Below, piece by piece: positions 39,753-48,565 of a stretch of DNA of 48,565 nt. The position numbers were made by a program, and so were the translations under genes. The notes below the pieces were generated by a model. That model saw nothing but the letters and a program-made list of their open reading frames with translations, had not been told where the DNA came from and searched no databases. How positions within the stretch are numbered: the stretch's first letter is position 1; each line of letters opens with the position of its first letter. The stretch is from Candidatus Bipolaricaulota bacterium (GTDB taxonomy: Bacteria > Bipolaricaulota > Bipolaricaulia > UBA7950 > UBA9294). The DNA lies in NCBI GenBank assembly GCA_030611415.1, contig JAUWPW010000004.1, positions 1-48,565 of the forward strand, given 5' to 3'.

Positions 39753-41208
39753 GCCAGTAATAAGATTCGGAACTGATGGTTGGCGTGCCATTATCGCGCA
39801 AGATTTTACATTTGACAATGTTGCGCGCGTTGCTCAAGCGGTAGCGAAATTCCTTGTATCACCAGCCCGTAAGGAACTTGCTATCTATCGCGATTGGGGT
39901 GCGGAATATCGTCCGGCAACAAGTGGCGTAGTTGTTGGTTACGATATGCGATTTCTATCCTATGAATTTGCCCACTACTTCGCCCGGGTTTTGCACAAGA
40001 ATGGAATTCCGGTGGTCGTAAGTGAGTCTCCGGTGCCTACTCCGGCCCTTTCATATGCAGTGGTTGATGGCTCCTATGCGGCAGGGATCATGTTCACCGC
40101 CAGTCACAACCCAGCGATCTATAACGGGATCAAGTATAAGGCAGAATATGGAGGTTCCGCTCCTGATGAGGTTACCTGTGAGGTGGAGAGACTTCTTCCG
40201 ATTAAGGCTCCTCATCTACGCTCATCAGAAGGAGAAATAGAGGAAATAGGGTTGAAACAGCCACTGCTTGCCAAGATTCGTACCCTGATCGACCAAGATC
40301 GGCTTACTGCTCACCCGCTGCGGGTAGTAGTGGATTCTATGTATGGGGCAGGGCAAGGTTATGTGGGACAACTTCTTTCCGAATATGGTGTGCCGTGCAT
40401 AGATATTCGCGCGCGACGGAACGTGCTATTTGCTGGCAAGAAGCCTGAGCCACTTGAGAAGAACCTCATTCCATTGAGAGCGGTGATTGCCTCCATGCGC
40501 AAGCGAGGAATGCCTCTTATCGGGGTAGCTACGGATGGAGATGGTGACCGAATCTCGGCGATGGATGAGAAGGGTGGGTTTATTGATGCTCATCGCACCT
40601 TTGCCCTTATTCTTCGTTATCTGGTGGAAGAACGAGGCTGGCGAGGTGCGGTTGTGAAGTCGTTCGCGCTCACCGACATGACACAGGATATGTGTAGAGA
40701 GTACAATTTGGAACTGATCGAGGTTCCCATCGGATTCAAATATGCCTGTGAACAGATACTGAAGCATAATGTTCTGATCGCTGCTGAGGAGAGTGGCAGC
40801 ATTGCGGTACAAGGGCACATTCCCGAGCGAGACGGCATTTTGTGTTCGATGCTTCTGGCAGAGCTTGCAGCGAGTAGTGGGCGGCCGATAAGCGAGGTTG
40901 TAGAAGACATGTTCACTGTTTTTGGTCCGCACGTTTATCGTCGCTATGATGTTGAGGTTGAAGAGCGAAAGCAAGTAGTGGCCAAATTGCGGGAGAACCC
41001 ACCGGAAAGGTTTGCAGGACGTAGTGTTCGTTCGGTTGACACCCTTGATGGTGTCAAGTTGAGATTCAAGAAAGGTTGGCTCTTGTTTCGGGCGTCAGGA
41101 ACCGAGCCAGTCCTGCGTCTTTACTGCGAAATGCCAACAGAGAGAGACGTGTACGAGCTACTGCAACAAGCAGAGCGATTAGCGCTGGGAGAGTTGACTT
41201 TATGGTGA
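39724..41208 (+). CDS. Phosphoglucomutase/phosphomannomutase family protein
   Basis: [54 protein letters not shown]. Confidence 0.93.
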   Translation: MQRQQGKRDEPVIRFGTDGWRAIIAQDFTFDNVARVAQAVAKFLVSPARKELAIYRDWGAEYRPATSGVVVGYDMRFLSYEFAHYFARVLHKNGIPVVVSESPVPTPALSYAVVDGSYAAGIMFTASHNPAIYNGIKYKAEYGGSAPDEVTCEVERLLPIKAPHLRSSEGEIEEIGLKQPLLAKIRTLIDQDRLTAHPLRVVVDSMYGAGQGYVGQLLSEYGVPCIDIRARRNVLFAGKKPEPLEKNLIPLRAVIASMRKRGMPLIGVATDGDGDRISAMDEKGGFIDAHRTFALILRYLVEERGWRGAVVKSFALTDMTQDMCREYNLELIEVPIGFKYACEQILKHNVLIAAEESGSIAVQGHIPERDGILCSMLLAELAASSGRPISEVVEDMFTVFGPHVYRRYDVEVEERKQVVAKLRENPPERFAGRSVRSVDTLDGVKLRFKKGWLLFRASGTEPVLRLYCEMPTERDVYELLQQAERLALGELTLW

Positions 41209-44081
41209 GGCGGTATGATTTCAGGATTATTGAGGAGCGCTGGCGCGATTTCTGGCGTGAGAATGGTTTTTTTCGCGCGCATACCTCTGATACAAAGCCC
41301 AAGTTTTACTACCTGAATATGTTCCCTTATCCATCTGGCTACCTGCACGTAGGTCATGGACGAAACTACATCATTGGCGATGTGATAACCAGGTTCTACA
41401 TGATGCGCGGGTTCAATGTGCTAAATCCAATGGGTTGGGATGCTTTTGGTCTTCCTGCGGAGAACGCGGCTATTGACAGAGGGATTCATCCACGGGAGTG
41501 GACACTGGCCAACATTGTACAAGCCAAGGAACAGTTTCGTGCGTGGGGCATTGAATACGACTGGGATCGTGAGGTTACAACCTGCCTTCCTGAGTATTAT
41601 CGTTTTACTCAGTGGCTGTTCTTAAAGCTATATAAGCACGGCCTTGCCTACAAGAAACGAGCATCAGTCAACTACTGCCCTAGTTGTAGTACTGTTTTGG
41701 CAAACGAACAGGTTGTGGGCGGTCTATGTGAGCGTTGTGGTACTCCTGCGCAAAAGAAGACGCTCGATCAGTGGTTCTTCAAGATTACAGCATATGCCGA
41801 TCGTTTGCTTGAGGACTTGGAGAATCTTCCCGATTGGCCGGAGAACGTCAAGAAAATGCAGGCAAATTGGATCGGCAGAAGCGAGGGGGCAAAGGTTTGT
41901 TTTCATACTGAACAAGGGGATGAAATTCCTGTGTTTACCACACGGCCCGATACGCTGTGGGGGGCAACCTTTATGGTGTTAGCGCCTGAGCATCCCCTTG
42001 TGGATGAGCTGACTGATCCACAACAACGTGAGACGGTGGAAGCCTATCGCAAGGAAGCAGGCACAAAGACAGAGCAGGATCGACAGTCGATCGAACGAGA
42101 AAAGACCGGTGTTTTTACTGGCGGGTATGCAATCAACCCTGTCAACGAAGAGAAGATTCCGGTGTGGATCGCTGATTACGTGATGATGTCTTATGGAACC
42201 GGCGCGATTATGGCTGTGCCTGCTCATGACGAGCGCGATTTTGATTTCGCCATCAAGTTTGGGCTCCCGATAATTCCCGTAATTGATAGGCTGGATGAAC
42301 AAGCCAAGGCGTTTGTCCAACATGGCGCGGTAAGGCAAGCAATGACCGACGCGTTGCACGAAGCTGGGATTTTGTTTGAAGAGAAGAAAGGATCGTTATT
42401 GGTTACCTTGGAGAAGAAGCAGATCGATTCCTATATCAATTTGGTTCGCAGCTATCTGCTACCAGGAAAGTGGGGTGAGATAGTCGGATCACGGTTTGTT
42501 TTTATCTTCGAGGATAAGGCTGTTGCCCTTGATTCCGTGAAATCGGATCTTGAGATTGTTGCCCGTTGTCACAAGCTTGAGCCGGAACTGCGGGGGAGAC
42601 GTACAGCGATGGAGATACTCGTCAGTCGCGAGCTTTACTCTGACTTGCTCTATCACGCTGATTATGGAGAGATGCTTTACTCTGGATCGTTCAGCGGTAG
42701 TTCAGGGAAAGAAGCTACGACGAAGATAATCAATTGGCTAGAGGAAAAGGGCATAGGCAACAGGATGGTGAATTACCGGCTGCATGACTGGTTGATCTCC
42801 CGGCAACGTTACTGGGGAGCGCCAATCCCGATTATCTACTGCGATAAATGTGGTGTTGTCCCTGTCCCTGAAGAAGACTTGCCCGTGTTGCTACCGGAAG
42901 TTGAATTCATCGGAAAAAAGGGGCTTGCTGATGTTCCGGGTTATGCGGAGATAATCTGTCCACGTTGTGGTGGCTCAGCTAAGCGAGATACCGACACAAT
43001 GGATACATTTGTGGATTCTTCTTGGTATTACCTGCGCTACATCTCACCTCACGACCAGAAACAGCCATTTGTCAAAGATGATGTAGACCGCTGGCTTCCA
43101 GTCGATCAATACGTTGGTGGAGTCGAACATGCTATTCTCCACCTTCTTTATTCGCGATTTGTCACCAAAGCGCTTCACGATCTGGGTTACCTTGGTTTTG
43201 ATGAACCGTTCAAGCGACTGTTTACTCAAGGAATGGTCTGTCACAATGCCTACCACTGCCCCAGGCATGGTTGGCTATACCCTCATGAAGTTAAGGATGG
43301 TCGTTGCCCACAATGTGGCGAGCAGGTAGAGATTTCTAACTTCTCCATGTCTAAGTCAAAGAAGAATGTGGTTGCTCCATCAGAGATAATAGAACGCTAT
43401 GGCGCAGATACAGAACGGCTGTATACATTGTTTATGGGTCCGCCTGATCGGGATATCGAGTGGTCCGAAGAAGGAGTGCGGGGCGCGCTGCGTTTCCTTA
43501 ATCGGTTGTGGAATCTTGTAATTTCTCAGGCCGAAAAAGTTGCGCATGTCCGTGAATCTGTTGATGTGGCTGTGCTGGATAAACCTGGTCGGGCTCTGTG
43601 GCGGCGTTATCATTACACGGTCAAAAAGGTAACTGAGGATATCGGCCCTCGGTTCAGTTTCAATACGGCCATTTCCACGATTATGGAGCTTGTAAATGAG
43701 CTTGGTCGATATGTGCAACAAGGGACATGTGATGCCTTGGTGCGAGAAGTAATCGAGGGGTTAGTGCTGATTCTTTCGCCGTTTGTTCCATTTGTCTGTG
43801 AGGAAATGTGGCGACAGATTGGACGTAGTGACGCAGTACTTGAAAACAAATGGCCAAGCTTCTTGCCTGAGGCGCTTGAGGAGGAAACAGTCGAAATCCC
43901 GGTACAGATTAATGGGAAGCTTCGCGCGCGATTGAGGGTTCCTATTGGAATAAGTCGTGATGCCAGCGCGCTTGAGCAGGCCGCCCTAGATGCCTCAGCC
44001 GTTGCCGAGCGGATCAAAGGGAAGGAGCTTGTCAAGGTGATTGCAGTTCCAGGGCGCATGGTAAGCCTTGTAGTTCGCTAG
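41202..44081 (+). CDS. leuS: Leucine--tRNA ligase
   Basis: [47 protein letters not shown]. Confidence 0.97.
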   Translation: MVRRYDFRIIEERWRDFWRENGFFRAHTSDTKPKFYYLNMFPYPSGYLHVGHGRNYIIGDVITRFYMMRGFNVLNPMGWDAFGLPAENAAIDRGIHPREWTLANIVQAKEQFRAWGIEYDWDREVTTCLPEYYRFTQWLFLKLYKHGLAYKKRASVNYCPSCSTVLANEQVVGGLCERCGTPAQKKTLDQWFFKITAYADRLLEDLENLPDWPENVKKMQANWIGRSEGAKVCFHTEQGDEIPVFTTRPDTLWGATFMVLAPEHPLVDELTDPQQRETVEAYRKEAGTKTEQDRQSIEREKTGVFTGGYAINPVNEEKIPVWIADYVMMSYGTGAIMAVPAHDERDFDFAIKFGLPIIPVIDRLDEQAKAFVQHGAVRQAMTDALHEAGILFEEKKGSLLVTLEKKQIDSYINLVRSYLLPGKWGEIVGSRFVFIFEDKAVALDSVKSDLEIVARCHKLEPELRGRRTAMEILVSRELYSDLLYHADYGEMLYSGSFSGSSGKEATTKIINWLEEKGIGNRMVNYRLHDWLISRQRYWGAPIPIIYCDKCGVVPVPEEDLPVLLPEVEFIGKKGLADVPGYAEIICPRCGGSAKRDTDTMDTFVDSSWYYLRYISPHDQKQPFVKDDVDRWLPVDQYVGGVEHAILHLLYSRFVTKALHDLGYLGFDEPFKRLFTQGMVCHNAYHCPRHGWLYPHEVKDGRCPQCGEQVEISNFSMSKSKKNVVAPSEIIERYGADTERLYTLFMGPPDRDIEWSEEGVRGALRFLNRLWNLVISQAEKVAHVRESVDVAVLDKPGRALWRRYHYTVKKVTEDIGPRFSFNTAISTIMELVNELGRYVQQGTCDALVREVIEGLVLILSPFVPFVCEEMWRQIGRSDAVLENKWPSFLPEALEEETVEIPVQINGKLRARLRVPIGISRDASALEQAALDASAVAERIKGKELVKVIAVPGRMVSLVVR

Positions 44082-44192
44082 CTAGAGAGGATAGATGTGA
44101 ACAGCCTGTCTGTAAGAGGTTTGTGGCGCATCCTGGTTATGTGAAGACTTGAAAAAGATAGAAGAATCTGGTAAGAAGGAAGGTACGATATC

Positions 44193-44265
44193 GGGGCCTT
44201 AGCTCAGTTGGGAGAGCGCTTGCATGGCATGCAAGAGGCCAGGGGTTCGAGTCCCCTAGGCTCCA
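44193..44265 (+). tRNA. tRNA-Ala (anticodon GGC), CCA not encoded
   Basis: Cloverleaf readable; G3:U70 alanine identity pair; CTTGC-ATGGCAT-GCAAG anticodon arm. Confidence 0.95.
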
Positions 44266-44273
44266 TGAGATAG

Positions 44274-44293
44274 GGGCGGTTCGCGAACCGCCC
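44274..44293. repeat. 20-bp perfect palindrome GGGCGGTTCGCGAACCGCCC
   Basis: Direct reading; no T-tract follows. Confidence 0.7.
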
Positions 44294-44302
44294 ATACTTC
44301 AT

Positions 44303-44424
44303 CTTACCGCAGAGGACGCAGGGAAAGACAGTAATAAGTGATGGGTAATGAGTGATGGGTGAAAAGCAAAGACATCTAAATGCTAAAGACAGATACATTT
44401 AACCGCAGAGGACGCAGAGGGAAC
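44303..44424. repeat. Composite CCGCAGAGGACGCAG / GTGATGG heptamer element
   Basis: GTAATAA GTGATGG GTAATGA GTGATGG GTGAAAA in register, flanked by CCGCAGAGGACGCAG copies; related to 851-1058. Confidence 0.75.
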
Positions 44425-44487
44425 CAACAATAGGGTGAAAGACAAGACCATAATACGTAGATCGTTTGTAGCGTCGAGTCTTCGCTT

Positions 44488-44515
44488 GCCCCGTGCAAGC
44501 CTATTGCACTGGGGC
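44488..44515. repeat. Imperfect hairpin GCCCCGTGCAA-gccta-TTGCACTGGGGC
   Basis: 11-bp stem with one bulge. Confidence 0.5.
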
Positions 44516-44537
44516 GCCCGACGTTAAAGATGTATCC

Positions 44538-44570
44538 ACCGTCATTCCGGCACACCCCGGTTCGGGGTCT
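44538..44570. repeat. Dispersed palindromic repeat related to 1107-1140
   Basis: GTCATTCCGGCACACCCCGGTTCGGGGTC vs GTCATTCCGGCGGATCCCGGATCGGGGTC. Confidence 0.65.
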
Positions 44571-44887
44571 ATTATAAGGTGGACTTCTGGCATGGTGAAT
44601 CCGCTCCTTACCCCTCCTTCTTGACTAACCTCAAGCTTAGTGTTGTAACAACAGGTTTGCAATACCAAGCCAATAGAAGACAAGTTCTCGCTCGCTTTCT
44701 AGATCCATTATGACGGGAGTGGTAGTGTGATATAAGGGAGGAATCTTGAAGGCTACTCATACATCCACTTGTTTGGCACTCCCAAGGTTTGTGAGAATTT
44801 GATCTCCAGGCACGGCTCTTCCTGAGATTTCGTGTTATTCAGTGCTCCGCACACAGGTACTTGTGCCGGTTACTCCTTCGGAGCGGT

Positions 44888-44957
44888 GGAAAACGGCCTG
44901 AAAACGTCGTAGAAACTCGCGCAGGTAACAAACTAATCAAGTCTCAGGCAGTTATTC
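44888..44957 (-). repeat. attC-like site C (weak)
   Basis: Minus strand GAATAAC TGCCTGAGAC ... GTTTTCAGGC CGTTTTCC; overlaps 3' end of ORF 44933-45340. Confidence 0.35.
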
Positions 44958-45340
44958 AGCGATACAAAGGAACCCTCAACTAGAAAAGGGGCATTTGCGC
45001 CAGAAAACAGAAGTGAAAAGCACTTGAAAAACAAGGTAGGAAACCGGTAAAGGCTGTGAAAGGACAAGTTGTTAGTACGCGGTGTCGGTTTCTTGCTTGT
45101 GTTATGAACCCAATCTTCTCCGTTAGAACCCCAAGTGTACTTGACGTTAGTTGATGAAAGAGCCTGAGAAAAATAATTGATGACTTCATCCTTAACAACT
45201 TCAGGCACGAGCAAGATAAAGTTAACTCTTTCGACCCCCTCAATAAAAGTGGCAGCACTTGTGCCCGTACCGCGCAGGTCTGCACAGTAAACACAACTAT
45301 TAACGAGAACGTAACCTGCGGTTTGTAATGGCTCTGTCAT
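44933..45340 (-). CDS. Hypothetical protein, possible cassette gene
   Basis: ATG 11 nt downstream of attC-like site B; C-terminal part may not be genuine. Confidence 0.45.
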   Translation of the reverse strand: MTEPLQTAGYVLVNSCVYCADLRGTGTSAATFIEGVERVNFILLVPEVVKDEVINYFSQALSSTNVKYTWGSNGEDWVHNTSKKPTPRTNNLSFHSLYRFPTLFFKCFSLLFSGANAPFLVEGSFVSLNNCLRLD

Positions 45341-45350
45341 TTTCTCTCTT

Positions 45351-45387
45351 GTCGAACGTTGGCTTTGCCTGCAAGCGCTTGTTAGGT
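45351..45387 (-). repeat. attC-like site B (short)
   Basis: Minus strand ACCTAAC AAGC GCTTG CAGG CAAAGC CAAC GTTCGAC. Confidence 0.45.
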
Positions 45388-45407
45388 ATCATACCAGTAA
45401 ATTGTCG

Positions 45408-46163
45408 TCACACCGACTTCAATAAATCGTCGACTGAGGCCGTCAAGACTTCCCAGCACGTCCTCGACGTGGCTGCATCGAAAGAGGCCTTCTGTGAGAT
45501 ATGTACCCACGGATGCACAACATTGCGTGACTCCCGGAGTGCATGACTAAATTTCCCGCGATCAGACTTTATCCAACCAACATCGACCGCAACGTCAACC
45601 AGAGAATTGAGGTTCCAATCTTGGATTGCACGTACTTTCCCGTTCTTGTCTTTCGGCGCCTTGGACGACCTACATGCCGCAGGCAAATCCATGTTAACAC
45701 GGGAAAGAAGGAGACCTTCAAGAATGCTCCCCATTAGTACAACCGCTGCCAAATTGGCGCCGCTATGTTGGCATTTCTGTGCTTCAAGCCAACGGTCATC
45801 AACCAGTTCTTTGAGGCCTGGCATCGTTGTCGTAATACGTGAAACATCAGGGGCGCGAGTAATGCGCTTTGTCGTTTTGATAGCACCGCTGCCCAACAAC
45901 GTTAGTGCCGAGTTAACATAATTACACAGCGCCTCAAGGCGAACTTGCCGACTGTTGGCTTCGAAATCTTTGTCGCCGTCCATGCTTGAAATCAACACAA
46001 AAAAGCCAGAGGTCGGGACTTCAGCCAGAACCATTTTGACTTCGCGAACTTTGGCATCGACGGCACGTAGCCGTGAGAATTCTTCAGTTCGCGCCACACC
46101 ATTAGCTGTGGCAATTTCGCCCCGAATCTTTGTGAGAAGCCTTCGCGCTGTATCCTGGTCCAT
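45408..46163 (-). CDS. Hypothetical protein, possible HEPN-like C-terminal region
   Basis: LRESRNVVHPWVH (R...RNxxHP); RBS GGGAGGA upstream of ATG. Confidence 0.65.
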   Translation of the reverse strand: MDQDTARRLLTKIRGEIATANGVARTEEFSRLRAVDAKVREVKMVLAEVPTSGFFVLISSMDGDKDFEANSRQVRLEALCNYVNSALTLLGSGAIKTTKRITRAPDVSRITTTMPGLKELVDDRWLEAQKCQHSGANLAAVVLMGSILEGLLLSRVNMDLPAACRSSKAPKDKNGKVRAIQDWNLNSLVDVAVDVGWIKSDRGKFSHALRESRNVVHPWVHISQKASFDAATSRTCWEVLTASVDDLLKSV

Positions 46164-46190
46164 TGAGTCCTCCCGATTCCTTTCTTGCGT

Positions 46191-46250
46191 ACCTAACGGA
46201 CGCGCTAAACTGTGCCGTCTTCGGCGTCGTGCTTAAGCGCGTTATTGGGC
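46191..46250 (-). repeat. attC-like site A (60 nt)
   Basis: Minus strand GCCCAATAACGCGCTTAAGCACGACGCCGAAGACGGCACAGTTTAGCGCGTCCGTTAGGT: R'' / L'' / VTS hairpin / L' / R' layout. Confidence 0.65.
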
Positions 46251-47326
46251 GTTTCTTTCCTCTGTGACGGTGGTTTGTCAACGCCTCGCTCTTTTGCCCA
46301 CGCTCTCAGCATGGCAACTCTTTCCTTCCAGGCTTCCTTTCTTTCCTTCCAGGCTGCCTTTACCATGGCGTTCTCTATACTCTCTCCCATGGCGTTCTCT
46401 ATACCCTTTCCAAGGTCCTCCAACCACTTGTCCACACCCCACATCTCAATATACTGCTTGTCCATTCCAACACACTGCTGTTCGACTTCCTCCTGGGACA
46501 TGTGGGGAAGGCTCTTGACCCATGCAAGTGTCTCTTGAACCTGTGGATCACTGCACCCGATTTCCGCGATCCTGGAGAAGGTGCGTGAACCCACAAGCTT
46601 CTCCAGCCAGTCCACCTGATGCTCACGAAGCCCGCCGAAAATCGGCGTCTCTATGCCAAATTTCGCGGCATAGTTAAAACGAACCGTTCCGAGAGGATAT
46701 TTCACCAGATGGCATATCGAAAGAACCACGATTACATCTCTGAAACTCCCAAACCATTTCGTGAAGGCGGCCTCTTCGAATGTCTGGAAGTTGCCCTTGA
46801 ACATCCCAAGCTGATTTGAGAACTTGTGCCCTTTCGTGTGAACATAGTTGTGCAGGTAGCCGAACGACAGAAGGCGTGATTGCAGGTCGTAGCTGCGCTG
46901 GAACTCTTGGAAGTTCCGGTGTTTCACGAGCTTCGCCCAAATCTCGCGCAAGCGAGGGGTATCTTTCCTAGACCTTAACCACTCCTTGACAGCCTGATGA
47001 CCGTCGTCATTGAGATTCCAGTAAACTGAAAGCAGGCCAAGCTCGAGCCCACTTCGGAGTGAGACCATGGCCTGCTTGTAGAAGCCGAACAGGGCAAGAT
47101 TGCAGGAGATCTGGATTTCCCGCCAGGATTCCACCCACGGGAAGAAGTGTCCTGACCAGAGGTTCTCCGTTGTGTGCGGAATCAGGTCACCCACAGCGCA
47201 GTAGGTGTGCCCGAGTGTAGTGATTTCTGGCTCCAAGCCTGAGCGATCAAGGAAATCCTTCGATTCCTCGTATACGTCTACGCTCTTGTCCGGGTGCCAA
47301 AAAAACGAAAAGAGTATTGGCTTCAT
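46205..47326 (-). CDS. Hypothetical protein with repeat-containing C-terminus; stop codon inside attC-like site A
   Basis: 373 aa ORF; tail NNALKHDAEDGTV encoded by site A. Confidence 0.65.
   Translation of the reverse strand: MKPILFSFFWHPDKSVDVYEESKDFLDRSGLEPEITTLGHTYCAVGDLIPHTTENLWSGHFFPWVESWREIQISCNLALFGFYKQAMVSLRSGLELGLLSVYWNLNDDGHQAVKEWLRSRKDTPRLREIWAKLVKHRNFQEFQRSYDLQSRLLSFGYLHNYVHTKGHKFSNQLGMFKGNFQTFEEAAFTKWFGSFRDVIVVLSICHLVKYPLGTVRFNYAAKFGIETPIFGGLREHQVDWLEKLVGSRTFSRIAEIGCSDPQVQETLAWVKSLPHMSQEEVEQQCVGMDKQYIEMWGVDKWLEDLGKGIENAMGESIENAMVKAAWKERKEAWKERVAMLRAWAKERGVDKPPSQRKETPNNALKHDAEDGTV
46320..46361. repeat. 21-bp tandem duplication, 20/21 identical
   Basis: CTTTCCTTCCAGGCTTCCTTT CTTTCCTTCCAGGCTGCCTTT. 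Confidence 0.85.
46363..46404. repeat. 24-bp period tandem duplication
   Basis: CCATGGCGTTCTCTATAC at 46363 and 46387. Confidence 0.85.
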
Positions 47327-47861
47327 TTTAGGTCGCCTAACTTGTTATTCTACCCAAAATCTTCCTCTTACGGGGAATCATTCTCACGACACTACGCATT
47401 CTATGACTCCATTCCTTTACTGTCAAGAAGAGAACTGAAGAGACTATTCGATTGAAATCAGCCCGGCGATTAACATAACAACGTAGCTGGCGAGTTATGG
47501 AGATTGTCAATAATCAGGAATCGAAGGCTTGTGCCTGTCTTTCTACTGCTTCTATCCTACGTTCACTGCTCTTCGTTCACTCATCTTCCATTGCCTTCTC
47601 CATCCTCTCTAGCAGATTCCAAAGTCCTTTCCCGCCATTTTCCACCCCAGTGAACGCGCCGAGGCAAGTCTCCAGGAAGTAACGCAGCCGGATAGCTCTA
47701 TCGGACTTATTTAGTTAGGTTGGTTTCCTTCATTTGTGTTTCTCTCTTGGGAATCTAGTTTGTCCATTAATTCCAAATGTTAATCACGTACTTCACCGGC
47801 ACGATGTCGCACAAGGCTGTTCGCGGCAATTTGGATGAATGGATGAAAGCTGCTGCCCCAG

Positions 47862-48203
47862 CTATTGAGCAAGCGAAATCAAACATTCAGCATCAGTCGC
47901 AGCCTTTGTAATTGATACTGGCACTTTGTGCTCTTTTCCTTCATATTGGAACACAATCCAGCAAAGATCGAATGGCTCCTCTAGTGCTTGTGCGATTTTG
48001 GTCGCGTCTCCTTTGAATAGCCCATCCAACTTAGAAAGGGTTTCCGAAACTGGCGCTTTCTTAGTCCCTTCAAATGACGATGTATCCTTCCATCCAATAA
48101 TGCAGTAGCCGGCTGCTGTTAGGGAGCCATCAATCCTAACGTCGCCAACGCTCAGGGTTGCGGCCTCATTCTTGATCTCGAAGGCATAATCTCGCGTCTT
48201 CAT
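47862..48203 (-). CDS. Small hypothetical protein
   Basis: GGAGGG precedes ATG 48203; plausible globular composition. Confidence 0.55.
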   Translation of the reverse strand: MKTRDYAFEIKNEAATLSVGDVRIDGSLTAAGYCIIGWKDTSSFEGTKKAPVSETLSKLDGLFKGDATKIAQALEEPFDLCWIVFQYEGKEHKVPVSITKAATDAECLISLAQ

Positions 48204-48565
48204 ATTCCCTCCATTGCGCGTCACTTCCCCGTACTTGCCATAATAGTGATTCTTGCGCTTCGCACAACTCTTGATTATATAGCACGTTAGTTTTATGACG
48301 TCTCTCGGTGATCAAGATGCCGACCACTCAATCCAAAAGCGAAGAGCCTCACATCCTGTCTGAACTCTTAGCATTCTGCAACCTGATTGTTATTCCATGC
48401 TGTGAGTAAGCTGTTACTGCCTTATCTCAGGAACGCCCTAGTTATTAGAGCAAGGGTCGAAAGTTCTGAGAAATGTCTCGTTTATCAAGGCAAGGGGTTT
48501 TTCCATCTCTTGTTCTTCTTGCTCTAAGCCATGCCCTCAAATTCCTCACCCGTCTTATTGCTCTT

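Noticed and set aside
40426-40974. 182-aa antisense ORF under the phosphohexomutase
   Set aside because: Antisense to a highly conserved enzyme; likely shadow ORF.
44274-44293. Rho-independent terminator after tRNA-Ala
   Set aside because: Strong hairpin but no U-rich tract follows (ATACTTCATCTT).
46212-46538. Plus-strand ORFs 46212-46538 and 46264-46518
   Set aside because: Antisense to the 46205-47326 gene and built from its tandem repeats.

Overview
This bacterial chromosomal window is mostly a housekeeping block, flanked on both sides by repeat-rich accessory DNA. Left edge: 3' part of a group II intron (RT/maturase C-terminus plus domain V/VI-like RNA), a decayed four-helix-bundle gene fragment, and about 700 bp of short 7-8 nt degenerate tandem arrays and palindromic repeats. 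Next come a HerA/DUF87-like ATPase, a long-form hibernation factor, a PP-loop-like protein with a degenerate motif, a FmdB-like zinc ribbon, and rpoC with no adjacent rpoB. These lead into a long str-S10-spc-alpha series (rpsL to rplQ; no tuf after fusA, no rpmD between rpsE and rplO). Downstream are a divergent SDR-type tdh/kbl pair with a tiny internally deleted ridA, an M19 dipeptidase, glmS, a protein with two P-loop kinase-like domains, topA, a primary-type sigma factor, a DUF4139-like protein, a phosphohexomutase, leuS and tRNA-Ala(GGC). The right end (about 44.9-48.2 kb) has small same-strand hypothetical genes separated by attC-like inverted repeats, so it looks like an integron-type cassette cluster without a visible integrase. 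The best candidates for follow-up are that cluster, the period-7/8 repeat islands shared by both ends, and the ridA micro-ORF. All calls come from reading the sequence; no searches or folding programs were run.
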